From positions 62,001 through 126,000 of the forward strand of contig NZ_SACK01000008.1 in NCBI RefSeq assembly GCF_004005815.1: 64,000 bases of DNA. Direction: 5' to 3'. This document shows, one piece after another, positions 17,019-25,645 of this stretch. The position numbers and the translations under genes are program-made. This DNA comes from Mucilaginibacter limnophilus (GTDB taxonomy: Bacteria; Bacteroidota; Bacteroidia; Sphingobacteriales; Sphingobacteriaceae). The notes beneath the pieces are model-generated. The model searched no databases and was not told the origin of the DNA. It was given only the letters and a program-made list of their open reading frames with translations. Each line of letters begins with the position of its first letter. Position 1 is the stretch's first letter.

Positions 17019-18111
17019 CGGCCTCTCCTTCCTTTATATAAAACAGCTTTACATCAACAGCAATATCTTTAAATATATTTTCAACCCTGGCCATGCTGGT
17101 ATCAGTAATAAACACCTGGCCAAAATCGTGGTTCGATACCATTTGCATCAGCTTGATAACGCGGCTATCATCAAGCTTGTCAAAAATATCATCAAGCAGC
17201 AGCAGCGGCTTAAATTTTTTTTGTTGATAAAGGTAGCTATACTGCGCCAGTTTAAGAGCAATTAAAAACGACTTTTGCTGTCCCTGCGAACCAAACTTTT
17301 TCATGGGCATGCCATGGATTGAAAAATGCAGATCGTCTTTATGTATGCCCGCCGTAGTGCGCTCCAGCACCCGGTCTTTCTCAACCGTTTTTTTTAGCAA
17401 TGCAGCGAAATCTTCGTTTAACAATTGCGATTCGTACACAAGGCTCACCTGTTCGGCATTGCCGCTTATAAACTCGTAATGCTTGTTAAATACCTCAACA
17501 AAGCTTTCCATAAATGCCCGGCGCTTTTCAAATATCCTGCTGCCCGAGGCTGCCAATTGCTCGTCAAATACTTCCAGCAATGTGGGGTCGTAGCGGCCGG
17601 TATCGGCAATGCGCTTTAATAACGCATTGCGGTTTATCAGTGCTTTATTATAGTTGATCAGTTCGTCAAGGTAATGATTATCAGTTTGCGATATCACGTT
17701 ATCAATAAACTTGCGGCGCTCCTCGCTTCCTTCAATTATTATACTGATGTCATACGGTGATATCATTACCAGCGGCAGCAGGCCAATATGATCGGCAAGG
17801 CGGGTATAATCCTTTTTATTCCGTTTAAATTGCTTCTTCTGGTTACGCTTTACCGAGCAGGCAATATTTTCCTGACGGCCATCGCGCTCAAACGTGCCTG
17901 TGATAATGAAAAAATCAGTTCCCTGCTTTATTTGCTGACTATCGGCCGGGTTAAAATAACTTTTGCACAGGGCAAGGTAATGTATAGCATCAAGCAGGTT
18001 AGTTTTGCCCGCGCCGTTATTACCTGCAAAGGCATTTACTCCCTCGCTAAGCGTAAGCTCTGCCTGAGTATAGTTTTTAAAATTGATTAACGATAGTTGC
18101 TGAAGGTACAT
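17005..18111 (-). CDS. recF: DNA replication and repair protein RecF
   Basis: A 368-residue SMC-like ATPase that loads RecA at gaps. Walker A is GNNGAGKTN at about 30-38. The signature GSQGQQKSFLIALKLAQ and Walker B LLLLDDIFDKLD lie in the C-terminal third. Length is typical (360-375). It is followed by and overlaps DUF721, forming a replication/repair pair. Confidence 0.95.
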   Translation of the reverse strand: MYLQQLSLINFKNYTQAELTLSEGVNAFAGNNGAGKTNLLDAIHYLALCKSYFNPADSQQIKQGTDFFIITGTFERDGRQENIACSVKRNQKKQFKRNKKDYTRLADHIGLLPLVMISPYDISIIIEGSEERRKFIDNVISQTDNHYLDELINYNKALINRNALLKRIADTGRYDPTLLEVFDEQLAASGSRIFEKRRAFMESFVEVFNKHYEFISGNAEQVSLVYESQLLNEDFAALLKKTVEKDRVLERTTAGIHKDDLHFSIHGMPMKKFGSQGQQKSFLIALKLAQYSYLYQQKKFKPLLLLDDIFDKLDDSRVIKLMQMVSNHDFGQVFITDTSMARVENIFKDIAVDVKLFYIKEGEADAQN

Positions 18112-18200
18112 AAAACAGCCTCAAATTTAACATTATCTGCGCATGCTTCCTTAACATAATCAGCCTAAAAAACGCGGCGTAATTATTTGAAGGAAAGGTG

Positions 18201-18230
18201 TTGATAAAAACTTTGAAAACTGTATTTTTG
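18201..18230 (+). promoter_or_regulatory. Promoter of the TPR protein gene
   Basis: TTG at 18201-18203, a 19-bp spacer, then TATTTTTG at 18223-18230. This fits the Bacteroidota promoter pattern and lies 22 bp before the ATG at 18253. Confidence 0.5.
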
Positions 18231-18252
18231 CAAACTTAATTTTAGAATAGAA

Positions 18253-18930
18253 ATGTCGACAACCCAGGCGAATACCAAAATTGTGAACGAAGATAAACCG
18301 GCAAAGCAGACAGGCAATTTTGTACGCGAAAACAGGAAAAGTTTATTGGTTATAGCAGGCGTAATAGTGCTGCTTGCTGCCATTTACCTGATATATTTAA
18401 AGGCATACCTTGGTCCGCGTGAAGTTGAGGCTGCCGACCAAATGCACGTAGCGCAGGATTTTTGGGCTAAAAAAGACTGGGATAAAGCTATAAAAGGCGA
18501 TGCAGGCTACCCTGGTTTCGAAAAGATCATCAGCGAGTACAGCAATACCAAGGCTGCTAACCTGGCTTACTTTTATGTGGGTGTAGCTTATCTTAACAAA
18601 GGCGAGTACCGCAAAGCTATTGATAACCTTACCAGCTACCGCGGCGATGATTATATTGTAGCTGCCGAAGCATTAGGCGCTGCCGGTGATGCTTACGTTG
18701 AGCTTAAGGACTATGACAATGCCGAAACCTATTTCAAAAAAGCGGCCGATAAAGCGTCAAACGCATTCCTTAGCCCGATGTTTCTGAAAAAATTAGGTTT
18801 GGTTTACGAAGAGAAAAAAGACAACAAAGCCGCTGCAGATACTTATAAGAAAATCAAAACTGATTATCCTGAAAGTGCAGAAGCACAAAATATTGACGAA
18901 TACATAGCACGCGTTGAAGCGCAGCTATAA
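18253..18930 (+). CDS. Membrane-anchored tetratricopeptide repeat protein (YfgM-like)
   Basis: A 225-residue protein with one transmembrane helix at about 34-53 (LLVIAGVIVLLAAIYLIYL) and an outward domain of TPR helices. Repeats are visible as NLAYFYVGVAYLNKGEYRKAIDNL, then AAGDAYVELKDYDNAETYFKKA and LKKLGLVYEEKKDNKAAADTYKKI, each separately. It resembles YfgM/TPR_21 proteins of the secretion and folding machinery, but exact partners are unknown. It has its own promoter and sits upstream of ribH. Confidence 0.8.
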   Translation: MSTTQANTKIVNEDKPAKQTGNFVRENRKSLLVIAGVIVLLAAIYLIYLKAYLGPREVEAADQMHVAQDFWAKKDWDKAIKGDAGYPGFEKIISEYSNTKAANLAYFYVGVAYLNKGEYRKAIDNLTSYRGDDYIVAAEALGAAGDAYVELKDYDNAETYFKKAADKASNAFLSPMFLKKLGLVYEEKKDNKAAADTYKKIKTDYPESAEAQNIDEYIARVEAQL

Positions 18931-18938
18931 TATAATAC

Positions 18939-19034
18939 GTTGAGAAGTTTTAAAGTTGAAATGTTGCGAGGTTAGCCTTGCAACATTTTTAGTTTAAACC
19001 CAACTTTACAACCTTAAAACATTAAAACTTAACA
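18939..19034. repeat. Imperfect long inverted repeat between TPR gene and ribH
   Basis: The left arm starts GTTGAGAAGTTTTAAAGTTG and the right part ends with ACATTAAAACTTAACAAC, which largely matches its reverse complement. A tighter hairpin lies between the arms. AAC/TTTA-rich units are repeated in the right half (CAACTTTACAAC). The layout suggests a small non-autonomous or REP-like intergenic element. Confidence 0.5.
18960..18990 (+). terminator. Terminator hairpin after the TPR gene
   Basis: AATGTTGC at 18960-18967 pairs with GCAACATT at 18980-18987 and is followed by more T. It probably ends the TPR transcript and is also the core of the larger inverted repeat. Confidence 0.6.
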
Positions 19035-19053
19035 ACTTTACAACAAAAAGTCC

Positions 19054-19551
19054 ATGGCAACCCAACTCAAAAATTTATCCGACTTTTCGGCAACTGAAAT
19101 CCCATCGGCATCACCATACAAATTTGCCATTGCGGTAGCCGAGTGGAACGCCGAAATAACCGGTGCTTTATACGAAGGAGCCTATCAAAGCCTGATAAGC
19201 AACGGCGCGCTGGCCGATAACATATACAGCTATAATGTACCCGGAAGTTTCGAACTGACATCGGCCGCTGATTTGCTGCTAAAGAACAATCCGGAGCTTG
19301 ACGCTGTGATTTGCCTTGGCTGCGTTATACAGGGCGAAACCAAACATTTCGATTTTATTTGCGATGCCGTTGCAAACGGATTAAGTAATGTTGCTGTAAA
19401 GTATTCAAAACCTGTTATATTTGGTGTATTAACAACCAATAACCAGCAACAGGCTGTTGACCGCGCAGGCGGGAAACATGGCAACAAAGGCGACGAAGCT
19501 GCCATAACAGCTATTAAAATGGCTAAACTGGCTGAAACATTGAAAGGCTAA
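19054..19551 (+). CDS. ribH: 6,7-dimethyl-8-ribityllumazine synthase
   Basis: A 165-residue enzyme that performs the penultimate step of riboflavin synthesis, joining the pyrimidine diamine and dihydroxybutanone phosphate. AVAEWNAEITGAL opens the fold, VPGSFELTSAA forms the active-site loop, CLGCVIQGETKHFDFI carries the catalytic His, and FGVLTTNN completes the site. Length is typical. No FMN riboswitch is apparent in the 120-bp leader. A tiny lipoprotein gene follows 20 bp later. Confidence 0.96.
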   Translation: MATQLKNLSDFSATEIPSASPYKFAIAVAEWNAEITGALYEGAYQSLISNGALADNIYSYNVPGSFELTSAADLLLKNNPELDAVICLGCVIQGETKHFDFICDAVANGLSNVAVKYSKPVIFGVLTTNNQQQAVDRAGGKHGNKGDEAAITAIKMAKLAETLKG

Positions 19552-19571
19552 CAGCGTTTAATTTGTATCAC

Positions 19572-19682
19572 ATGAAAAAGATAGCTTACATTCTATTAGT
19601 AACACTTGCCCTTGGCACCATGGCATCGTGCTCAAACAGATTATGCCCTGCATACGATTCGTATCCAAAAGGCCGCCGCTAA
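19572..19682 (+). CDS. 36-residue lipoprotein
   Basis: ATG at 19572 to TAA at 19680-19682 encodes 36 residues starting MKKIAYILLVTLALGTMASC. This is a full lipoprotein signal peptide with Cys20 in the lipobox. The mature peptide is only about 17 residues and contains NRLCPAYDSYPKGRR, with a second Cys and several aromatic and basic residues. The gene begins 20 bp after ribH. It has no paralogue in this window. Short Bacteroidota lipoproteins with a CPAY motif are familiar to me as hypothetical genes, but no function is known. It could be a structural or sensing peptide of the outer membrane. Confidence 0.75.
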   Translation: MKKIAYILLVTLALGTMASCSNRLCPAYDSYPKGRR

Positions 19683-19778
19683 CAGCACAGTGTCATTTTT
19701 GCTTTTGAGGCAAACCATTGCGGATATTTAGCTGTATTTTAGTTTGATAATATTTTAATTCAAACTTTAAGGATACGT

Positions 19779-20111
19779 ATGGAATGGATACCGCTTGAAA
19801 CGGCCGCGCAACTGGAAGAGATAAAACAGCACCCGGGGTACAGCATTATTTTTAAGCATAGCACCCGCTGCTCTATCAGCATGATGGCAAAGAGGAGATT
19901 TGAGTTGGACGGTGATAACTTGCCCGCGGAAATGCCGGTATATTTTTTAGACCTGATACGTTACCGTGATATTTCAAATAAAATAGCCGAAGATTTTAAG
20001 GTGTATCATGAGTCGCCGCAATTGCTGCTGATTAAACATGGCGAATGCATACTCGATCAGTCGCACGGGCAAATATCCGTTGATGAAGCGCTGACGATGG
20101 TAGTCGCTTAA
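19779..20111 (+). CDS. ytxJ: YtxJ-like bacillithiol redox protein (DUF2847)
   Basis: A 110-residue thioredoxin-fold protein. IIFKHSTRCSISMMAKRRF places a single Cys31 at the position used by monothiol bacilliredoxins, and ESPQLLLIKHGECILDQSHG supplies the cis-Pro loop. These features match YtxJ, which removes bacillithiol from proteins or acts with BrxA-type partners. It implies that the organism makes bacillithiol, as many Bacteroidota do. Cys at HGEC is a possible second redox residue. The gene ends before a strong terminator. Confidence 0.85.
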   Translation: MEWIPLETAAQLEEIKQHPGYSIIFKHSTRCSISMMAKRRFELDGDNLPAEMPVYFLDLIRYRDISNKIAEDFKVYHESPQLLLIKHGECILDQSHGQISVDEALTMVVA

Positions 20112-20130
20112 ATAAATTTAAGATTAATAC

Positions 20131-20155
20131 AAAAGGCAGCCTCGAGCTGCCTTTT
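20131..20155 (+). terminator. Terminator after ytxJ
   Basis: AAAAGGCAGC, loop CTCGA, GCTGCCTTTT: a perfect 10-bp stem ending in T residues, 19 bp after the ytxJ stop. Confidence 0.85.
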
Positions 20156-20230
20156 GTATGCTATAAGATATCCTGTTAATTTAATCGCTTGTAAATCCAG
20201 GCAGTATTTACCAATAGTTACATTTACAAT

Positions 20231-20827
20231 ATGTTTTGGTACGAAGACGAGGTAAAGCAGCTTGAAATAAAAAGCAAGCAAGTTGCCGATATAACAAAAA
20301 CGATATTTTACGGTAGCTCAACCATACGGTTATGGAGTAGTTTGCTAACCGATCTACCCCAATTGCAGGCCGTTAACCTTGGCTTTGGTGGCTCAACTCT
20401 TGCCGCGTGTGTATGGTTTTTTAACAGGGTAATGCAAGGTTACAAACCTGAACGATTAATTGTTTACGCCGGAGACAATGACTTAGGCGATGGAAGAAAT
20501 CCAGAAGAGTTATTTATCTTTTTTCAGCAGCTTACGGTAGTAGTAAAAGAGCGGTTTGGTGACATTCCGTGTTACTTTATTTCGTTAAAGCCAAGCCCCA
20601 GCCGGTGGAATATTGCCGACAAATTTGTTTATGCAAACAGTTTAATTAAGGCCGAAATAGTTACCCGGTTGCCAAACTGGAAATTCATCAACCTATATAC
20701 GACTATGCTTAACCCCGATGGGAAGCCAAAAAAAGAATTGTTTATGGATGATGGGCTGCACCTGAGTAAAAAAGGCTACGAACTATGGGCGAACGTTATA
20801 ACAGAAAGCGTAAATAGTAATTTTTAA
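20231..20827 (+). CDS. SGNH/GDSL-family hydrolase
   Basis: A 198-residue cytoplasmic esterase-like protein. Block I is YGSSTIRLW with the nucleophilic Ser near 30, block II is GFGGSTL, block III is YAGDNDLGDG with the oxyanion Asn, and the end has DGLHLSKKGYELW with the catalytic Asp and His. All four SGNH blocks are intact, so it is likely active. No signal peptide is seen. Substrate unknown. Another hydrolase follows 66 bp later, possibly in one unit. Confidence 0.85.
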   Translation: MFWYEDEVKQLEIKSKQVADITKTIFYGSSTIRLWSSLLTDLPQLQAVNLGFGGSTLAACVWFFNRVMQGYKPERLIVYAGDNDLGDGRNPEELFIFFQQLTVVVKERFGDIPCYFISLKPSPSRWNIADKFVYANSLIKAEIVTRLPNWKFINLYTTMLNPDGKPKKELFMDDGLHLSKKGYELWANVITESVNSNF

Positions 20828-20893
20828 TAAAACGTTTATCGCCAGTTAATCTGATTAAAGGATATTTCAGGCGAAGATAGCTATGCCGATGAG

Positions 20894-21619
20894 ATGAACA
20901 GAGAATACCACAAATGGTATAGTGAGCGGTTGCACCGTGATATGGAGCTGCTGGTTTTTGGCCATAGCGGCAAAGCCATACTGTTTTTTCCTACCCGTAT
21001 GGCCCGGTTTTATGACTATGAAAACTGGGGTATAGTCGACGCTATATACGATAGGATCAACAACGGCGAGCTGCAGCTATTTTGCGTTGACAGCATTGAC
21101 AATGAAAGCCTTTATAACACACACATCCACCCGGCCGACCGTATCTGCAGGCATATACAATACGAGCAATACATTTTAAACGAAGTACTCCCGCTAATGC
21201 AGCAAAGAAGCGGTGGAGATATTGAAGTTGCCGGCTGTAGTATGGGCGCTTACCATGCCGCCAATATCGGATTAAAGCATCCGCATATTTTCAAGCGTGT
21301 GGTTTGTATGAGCGGACGGTATGATCTGACCAACACTATCCAGACCTTCAGGGATCTTTTTGACGGTTATCGTAACGAGGATATTTACTTCAATATGCCC
21401 GGGCAATACATAGCAAACTTATCAGACCCGGCGTTGATAAGTTCAATCGCTGCTATGGATATTGTGATAGCCATTGGCGAAACCGACCCTTTTATTGATG
21501 ACAACCGCTACTTTAGTCAGTTGTTATGGAACAAAGGCATTCCTAACCAATTTTACGTATGGAGTGGTTTTGCGCACAGGCCAAAATACTGGCGGCATAT
21601 GGTAACGTTGTATTTGTAA
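20894..21619 (+). CDS. Esterase-family alpha/beta hydrolase
   Basis: A 241-residue alpha/beta hydrolase of the esterase D type. GHSGKAILFFPTRMARFYDYEN opens in two pieces at the N-terminus, VAGCSMGAYHAAN carries the nucleophilic Ser of a GxSxG motif, and the end has the GFAHRPKYW histidine region and the GETDPF acid. No signal peptide. Members hydrolyse carboxylic esters of small acyl groups, but the substrate is unknown. It lies 66 bp after the SGNH gene and converges on the Crp-like gene. Confidence 0.85.
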   Translation: MNREYHKWYSERLHRDMELLVFGHSGKAILFFPTRMARFYDYENWGIVDAIYDRINNGELQLFCVDSIDNESLYNTHIHPADRICRHIQYEQYILNEVLPLMQQRSGGDIEVAGCSMGAYHAANIGLKHPHIFKRVVCMSGRYDLTNTIQTFRDLFDGYRNEDIYFNMPGQYIANLSDPALISSIAAMDIVIAIGETDPFIDDNRYFSQLLWNKGIPNQFYVWSGFAHRPKYWRHMVTLYL

Positions 21620-21628
21620 GGCTGAAAA

Positions 21629-22231
21629 TTATGCCTTTCTTACCATCCTTGCCTGCATCCTACTAAAAAACTCTGGCGTTACGCCGATATAAGAAGCAAT
21701 ATCTTTTTTAGACATGCTGTTAACGAGTGATGGATATCGTTTGCAAAAATTATTAAAGCGTTCTTCGGCAGGAAGGCTGAGGTTATCCATCAGTCGTTGC
21801 TGGTACGCAACCAGTGAGTTTTCGGTAATGATACGAAAGAAACGCTCGAACTTTGGAATGTCATGATAAAGTTGCTCCTGATTGGTTTTTGACAGTAACA
21901 GTACTTCTGTTTCTTCGTTGGCTTCGATATTTAAAGTACCTGGTTTCTGGCTTAGCAGACTGTACATATCGGCTATCCACCAGCCTGGCGGCGCGAAGTT
22001 CAACACATGCGCGTCGCCGTTCTGATCTACCGTATAACCTTTAAGGCACCCTTTTATAGTAAAAGCCGAGTTTTTACAAATATCGCCATCCTCAAGCAGA
22101 AAGTCTTTACGCCGCAAATGGCGCGTGTAAAGCAGCGAGGTAAAGTGCGCGCTTTCAACAGGTGTTAGCTGAATATATTTTGAAATGCTTTGCAGAATAA
22201 GTTCGAACGACATACGGTTAAATTGCCACAA
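21629..22231 (-). CDS. Crp/Fnr-family transcriptional regulator
   Basis: A 200-residue regulator. The N-terminal cNMP-binding fold (about 5-115) includes GDICKNSAFTIKGCLKGY and PPGWWIADMYSLL. The short C-terminal helix-turn-helix is KDIASYIGVTPEFFSRMQARM, one residue run split here. No Cys cluster of an FNR iron-sulfur sensor is present. Bacteroidota carry many such one-domain Crp-like regulators whose ligands are unknown. It is 20 bp downstream of the cupin gene and could share its transcript. Confidence 0.85.
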   Translation of the reverse strand: MWQFNRMSFELILQSISKYIQLTPVESAHFTSLLYTRHLRRKDFLLEDGDICKNSAFTIKGCLKGYTVDQNGDAHVLNFAPPGWWIADMYSLLSQKPGTLNIEANEETEVLLLSKTNQEQLYHDIPKFERFFRIITENSLVAYQQRLMDNLSLPAEERFNNFCKRYPSLVNSMSKKDIASYIGVTPEFFSRMQARMVRKA

Positions 22232-22250
22232 TGTAGCAATTTAACTATAA

Positions 22251-22610
22251 CTAATCGAACGTCACAAATATCGATCGCCGCTCAGTAGGCTTCAGGTTGC
22301 GCGTACGGTGGCCTTTGCCTTCTGTATCTTCCACTTGTAAAACTTCGCCTGCGCCAAAAGTTCTTTTGCCGCCTGTGGATGTTTCAATTTCTAACTCACC
22401 ATCCAGCAGAATAATGAACTGCTTTTGCGGCGCGTTGTGAAAGTCGTAATTATACGTTGGCAATACTGTGCGGAAGAACAAGCCGGTGACATTTACTTTC
22501 TCAGACAATGCGCCAATGGTACCGTTTGGATGCAGCGGGTATTCGATATCTTCAAAACGGCTATCGCTATTGGCATCGGTATAAATTCTTGTTACTTTAA
22601 AGATTTCCAT
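22251..22610 (-). CDS. Cupin-domain protein
   Basis: A 119-residue single-domain beta-barrel protein. The first cupin motif is degenerate (YDFHNAPQKQFIILLDGELEIE) and the second is VLQVEDTEGKGHRTRNL, with only some metal-binding His and Glu residues. It may bind a small acid or act as a regulator. It lies between a Crp-like regulator and an MhqD-like esterase, in the same direction. Confidence 0.75.
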   Translation of the reverse strand: MEIFKVTRIYTDANSDSRFEDIEYPLHPNGTIGALSEKVNVTGLFFRTVLPTYNYDFHNAPQKQFIILLDGELEIETSTGGKRTFGAGEVLQVEDTEGKGHRTRNLKPTERRSIFVTFD

Positions 22611-22629
22611 ACATTTTGTTTAGACAAAT

Positions 22630-22695
22630 TTGTCATGCTGAGCGACAGCGAAGCATCTATAGGTAACAGATTTCTCCCTACGCTCGAAATGACAA
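22630..22695. repeat. Dispersed palindromic intergenic repeat, copy 1
   Basis: TTGTCATGCTGAGCG at the left faces CGCTCGAAATGACAA at the right, giving a stem of TTGTCAT/ATGACAA and GAGCG/CGCTC. It lies in the 92-bp gap between cupin and hydrolase genes. A related element lies at 35153-35221 (GTCGCCATTTTGAGCGA ... ATGAC). Confidence 0.65.
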
Positions 22696-22702
22696 GAACA
22701 AG

Positions 22703-23329
22703 TTATACCGAAAACACCAATTGATTAGCCAGCTCTATTTCTTCTTGCAAAATGGTATGCGGCCTGCCCGGGTAAACCTTAACTGTTACTTCGGCATTCA
22801 GTTTTTTCAGTATCTCAACGGTTTCGTTAACCCTGGTTAACGGCACATGCGGATCCGGGTCGCCGGTACCGATAAATACTGGTGTACCTGCAAAATCACC
22901 CTGGTAACGAGACATGATAAGCTGTTTACCAATCAATCCACCTGTAAAAGCTGCCGCGCCGCCAAAGCGCTGGGCATTACGGGCAATATATTCAAGCGTT
23001 AAACATGCGCCCTGTGAAAATCCTGTGAAATATATCCTGCGTGCTGGAATGCCATCGGCTTCTATTTTTTTAACCAGGTCGTCAATCACTTCCAATGCCG
23101 AATCAAGCGCCGGCTGGTTCTGGCTTTCTTCGGCCATAAAGCTATACGGGTACCAGCTTTGGTTGCCGGCCTGCGGCGCGTAAATAGCCATATCCGCTAC
23201 ATTAAGCCCGTCAGCCAAACTGATAATATTTTGAGCCGTGCCGCCACGACCGTGCAGCATAACCAGCGCTCCCCTTGCATTTTCAGGGGAAGCGCCGGCG
23301 GTAATATATTGTTTTGTGTGCTGATACAT
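22703..23329 (-). CDS. Carboxylesterase/phospholipase family protein (MhqD-like)
   Basis: A 208-residue alpha/beta hydrolase. MLHGRGGTAQNI forms the oxyanion hole, GFSQGACLTLEY holds the nucleophilic Ser, and the end has GTGDPDPHVP (Asp) and GRPHTI (His). This matches the YpfH/MhqD group. It sits 2 bp after the ring-cleaving dioxygenase gene, as in mhq operons of Bacillus that detoxify hydroquinones. The pairing supports a role in quinone or catechol breakdown. Confidence 0.85.
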   Translation of the reverse strand: MYQHTKQYITAGASPENARGALVMLHGRGGTAQNIISLADGLNVADMAIYAPQAGNQSWYPYSFMAEESQNQPALDSALEVIDDLVKKIEADGIPARRIYFTGFSQGACLTLEYIARNAQRFGGAAAFTGGLIGKQLIMSRYQGDFAGTPVFIGTGDPDPHVPLTRVNETVEILKKLNAEVTVKVYPGRPHTILQEEIELANQLVFSV

Positions 23330-23331
23330 TG

Positions 23332-24267
23332 TTAAACAAGTTTTGGTAAAGTGGTTTCAAGGCTTGCGCGATACTCTTCGTACTGTGCAGGCAATTTTAA
23401 ATGGCTGCCCAGTTCGGCAACTGGCTCATCAACCGAAAAGCCCGGATTATCAGTAGCTATTTCGAACAACACGCCACCCGGCTCACGGAAATACAGTGAG
23501 TAGAAATAGTTACGGTCAATCTTTTCGGTAATATGCAAGCCCAGCGCGGCAATTTTGTCGCGGTACTGCATTAACACTTCATCATTTTTTACCCTGAAAG
23601 CTACATGGTGTACCGATCCGCCTGCAACATGTCCTGCAATTTCGCCGGGTACTTCTACCAGGTCAACAAGGTTAGCGTTGTCAACCGCATCGGTTACAAA
23701 ACGGTAACGGTTTACATGCTGCTCAAGCAAACGGTAACCAAACACATTAGTTAAAATATCCGCAGTAGGCTGCATTTTATTTGTGGTGATAGTAACCGTA
23801 TGAAAGCCTTTGGTCGCATTTTCGGCCTTTACCTCATCAGTTTCCCATGGCAAGCGGTTGTCTGCTGTTTTTGATTCAATCAGCTCGAGTTTCAAACCGT
23901 CAGGGTCAAGAAAAGTCAGGTATCGCTCACCAAATTTTTCGGCAGGTTTGTTATAGATCACATTACGTTTTTCAAACCTGTCCTGCCAAAAGCCCAAACT
24001 ACCTTCAGGTACCGAATAACCGATCTCGGTTGCCTGCCGGCTGCCCCTACGGCCGCTCTGTATATTCCCCCAGGGAAAGAAAGTCAAGATTGTTCCGGGT
24101 GTACCTACCTCGTCGCCATAATATAAGTGGTAAGTTTCAGGGTCGTCAAAGTTCACCGTTTTTTTAACCAGGCGAAGGCCTAAAGTTTTTGTGTAAAAAT
24201 CAAAATTACGTTGGGCGTTCCCTGCTATTGCAGTGATGTGGTGTATGCCGTTAATTGTGTTTTCCAT
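23332..24267 (-). CDS. Ring-cleaving dioxygenase, VOC family (MhqO-like)
   Basis: A 311-residue enzyme with two vicinal-oxygen-chelate modules. GIHHITAIAGNAQRN at the start carries the first metal His, VSVHHVAFRVKN-like sequence (VHHVAFRVKN) gives the second, and FREPGGVLFEIATD supplies the Glu. The pattern GFHTVTI marks the second module. It matches MhqO/LinE-type extradiol dioxygenases that open hydroquinone rings. The downstream MhqD-like esterase is 2 bp away. Confidence 0.87.
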   Translation of the reverse strand: MENTINGIHHITAIAGNAQRNFDFYTKTLGLRLVKKTVNFDDPETYHLYYGDEVGTPGTILTFFPWGNIQSGRRGSRQATEIGYSVPEGSLGFWQDRFEKRNVIYNKPAEKFGERYLTFLDPDGLKLELIESKTADNRLPWETDEVKAENATKGFHTVTITTNKMQPTADILTNVFGYRLLEQHVNRYRFVTDAVDNANLVDLVEVPGEIAGHVAGGSVHHVAFRVKNDEVLMQYRDKIAALGLHITEKIDRNYFYSLYFREPGGVLFEIATDNPGFSVDEPVAELGSHLKLPAQYEEYRASLETTLPKLV

Positions 24268-24424
24268 TGTCGTATTCTTTTAAAGTGTGATAGTTCGTTT
24301 TGTTATTTGATATAACAAAGGTAAGGCGCTTATTCACCGGCACACTTGATGTAGGATAAGAAATGCAGCAACCTAAACTTTACTATAAAAACTGTAATAT
24401 TGCTGTGTTACTTAACCTTACAAC

Positions 24425-25645
24425 ATGAACAAACCATCGGGCTCGCTGTTCCAGCTGGCCGTTATTTTAAGCGCTTTGGGATTTTTTGTTGATATATACG
24501 ACCTGCTGCTGTTCACCATTGTACGCAAGGCAAGTCTTGCCGATTTGGGCCTTAATGCAGCTCGAATACTTACACAAGGCGAACTGCTTATAAGTACACA
24601 AATGATAGGCATGTTGCTTGGCGGCATATTGTTCGGCATACTTGGCGATAAGAAAGGACGGCTGAAAGTGTTATTTGCTTCGATACTATTGTATTCAATA
24701 GCTAATATACTTAACGGTATGGTTACTACCGTAAATCAATATATCATATTGCGTTTTATAGCGGGCGTAGGTTTAGCAGGCGAACTGGGCGCAGGTGTAA
24801 CACTGGTAAGTGAGCTTTTGCCTAAAGAAAAGCGTGGCACCGCGGCAGGACTTATTGCAGGTTTTGGACTGATGGGCGCAGTAACAGCTTTCTTTGTACA
24901 CGAGCAGGTAAGCTGGCGTGGTTGCTATTATATCGGCGGCGCTTTAGGTATCATATTATTATTGCTGCGTTTCCAGATCAAAGAAAGCAGCTTGTTTAAT
25001 AATATGCACAGTTCAAATGTATCAAAAGGGAATTTCCTGATGTTTTTTACCAATCGCAGGCGTTTTGTACGTTACATGCAGATCATCCTGATTGGCATAC
25101 CCGTGTGGTATATCATTGGTGTGCTGATCACCTTTTCCGACAAGTTTGGGGAAGAATTGGGTATAACCGGTGTTGACCCGGCACGAGCGGTAATGTTTTT
25201 GTATCTGGCTATTGCCGTAGGCGATGTAAGCGTAGGCTGGCTGAGTGAAAAGTTGCGCAGCCGCAAAAAGGTTTTCTTTATTTTTTACGGGATAACCATC
25301 CTGTTTACCATATTTTTCTTTTTGCAGCCCTACAAAAGCACTACCTTATTTTACTGGATTTGTGTCGGCCTTGGTTTCGGCTCGGGCTTTAATGTGATAT
25401 ACCTAACCATGGGCGTTGAGCAATTTGGCACTAACCTGCGCGCTTCGGCAGGTATAAGCGTGCCAAACATGGTACGTGGCTCGGTGCCGCTTATTATATT
25501 GTTGTTTAAATCGCTGCGCGATTGTTTTAGCAGTTACCTCACAGGCGGATGGATAACCGGGCTGATACTTTTTAGCATAGGTGTTGTAGCCGCCGTATTT
25601 TTAGAAGAGACCCATGGTAAAGAATTGGACTTTGTAGAAGAATGA
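24425..25645 (+). CDS. MFS transporter (sugar/acid:H+ type)
   Basis: A 406-residue permease with twelve predicted helices. The loop between helices 2 and 3 has GDKKGRLKVL, the MFS signature. GELGAGVTLVSELLPKEKRG marks the fourth/fifth helix region of the sugar/organic acid (SHS) group. No substrate assignment is possible. It converges on the PPK2 gene with no gap between the two stops (25645/25646). Confidence 0.85.
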   Translation: MNKPSGSLFQLAVILSALGFFVDIYDLLLFTIVRKASLADLGLNAARILTQGELLISTQMIGMLLGGILFGILGDKKGRLKVLFASILLYSIANILNGMVTTVNQYIILRFIAGVGLAGELGAGVTLVSELLPKEKRGTAAGLIAGFGLMGAVTAFFVHEQVSWRGCYYIGGALGIILLLLRFQIKESSLFNNMHSSNVSKGNFLMFFTNRRRFVRYMQIILIGIPVWYIIGVLITFSDKFGEELGITGVDPARAVMFLYLAIAVGDVSVGWLSEKLRSRKKVFFIFYGITILFTIFFFLQPYKSTTLFYWICVGLGFGSGFNVIYLTMGVEQFGTNLRASAGISVPNMVRGSVPLIILLFKSLRDCFSSYLTGGWITGLILFSIGVVAAVFLEETHGKELDFVEE

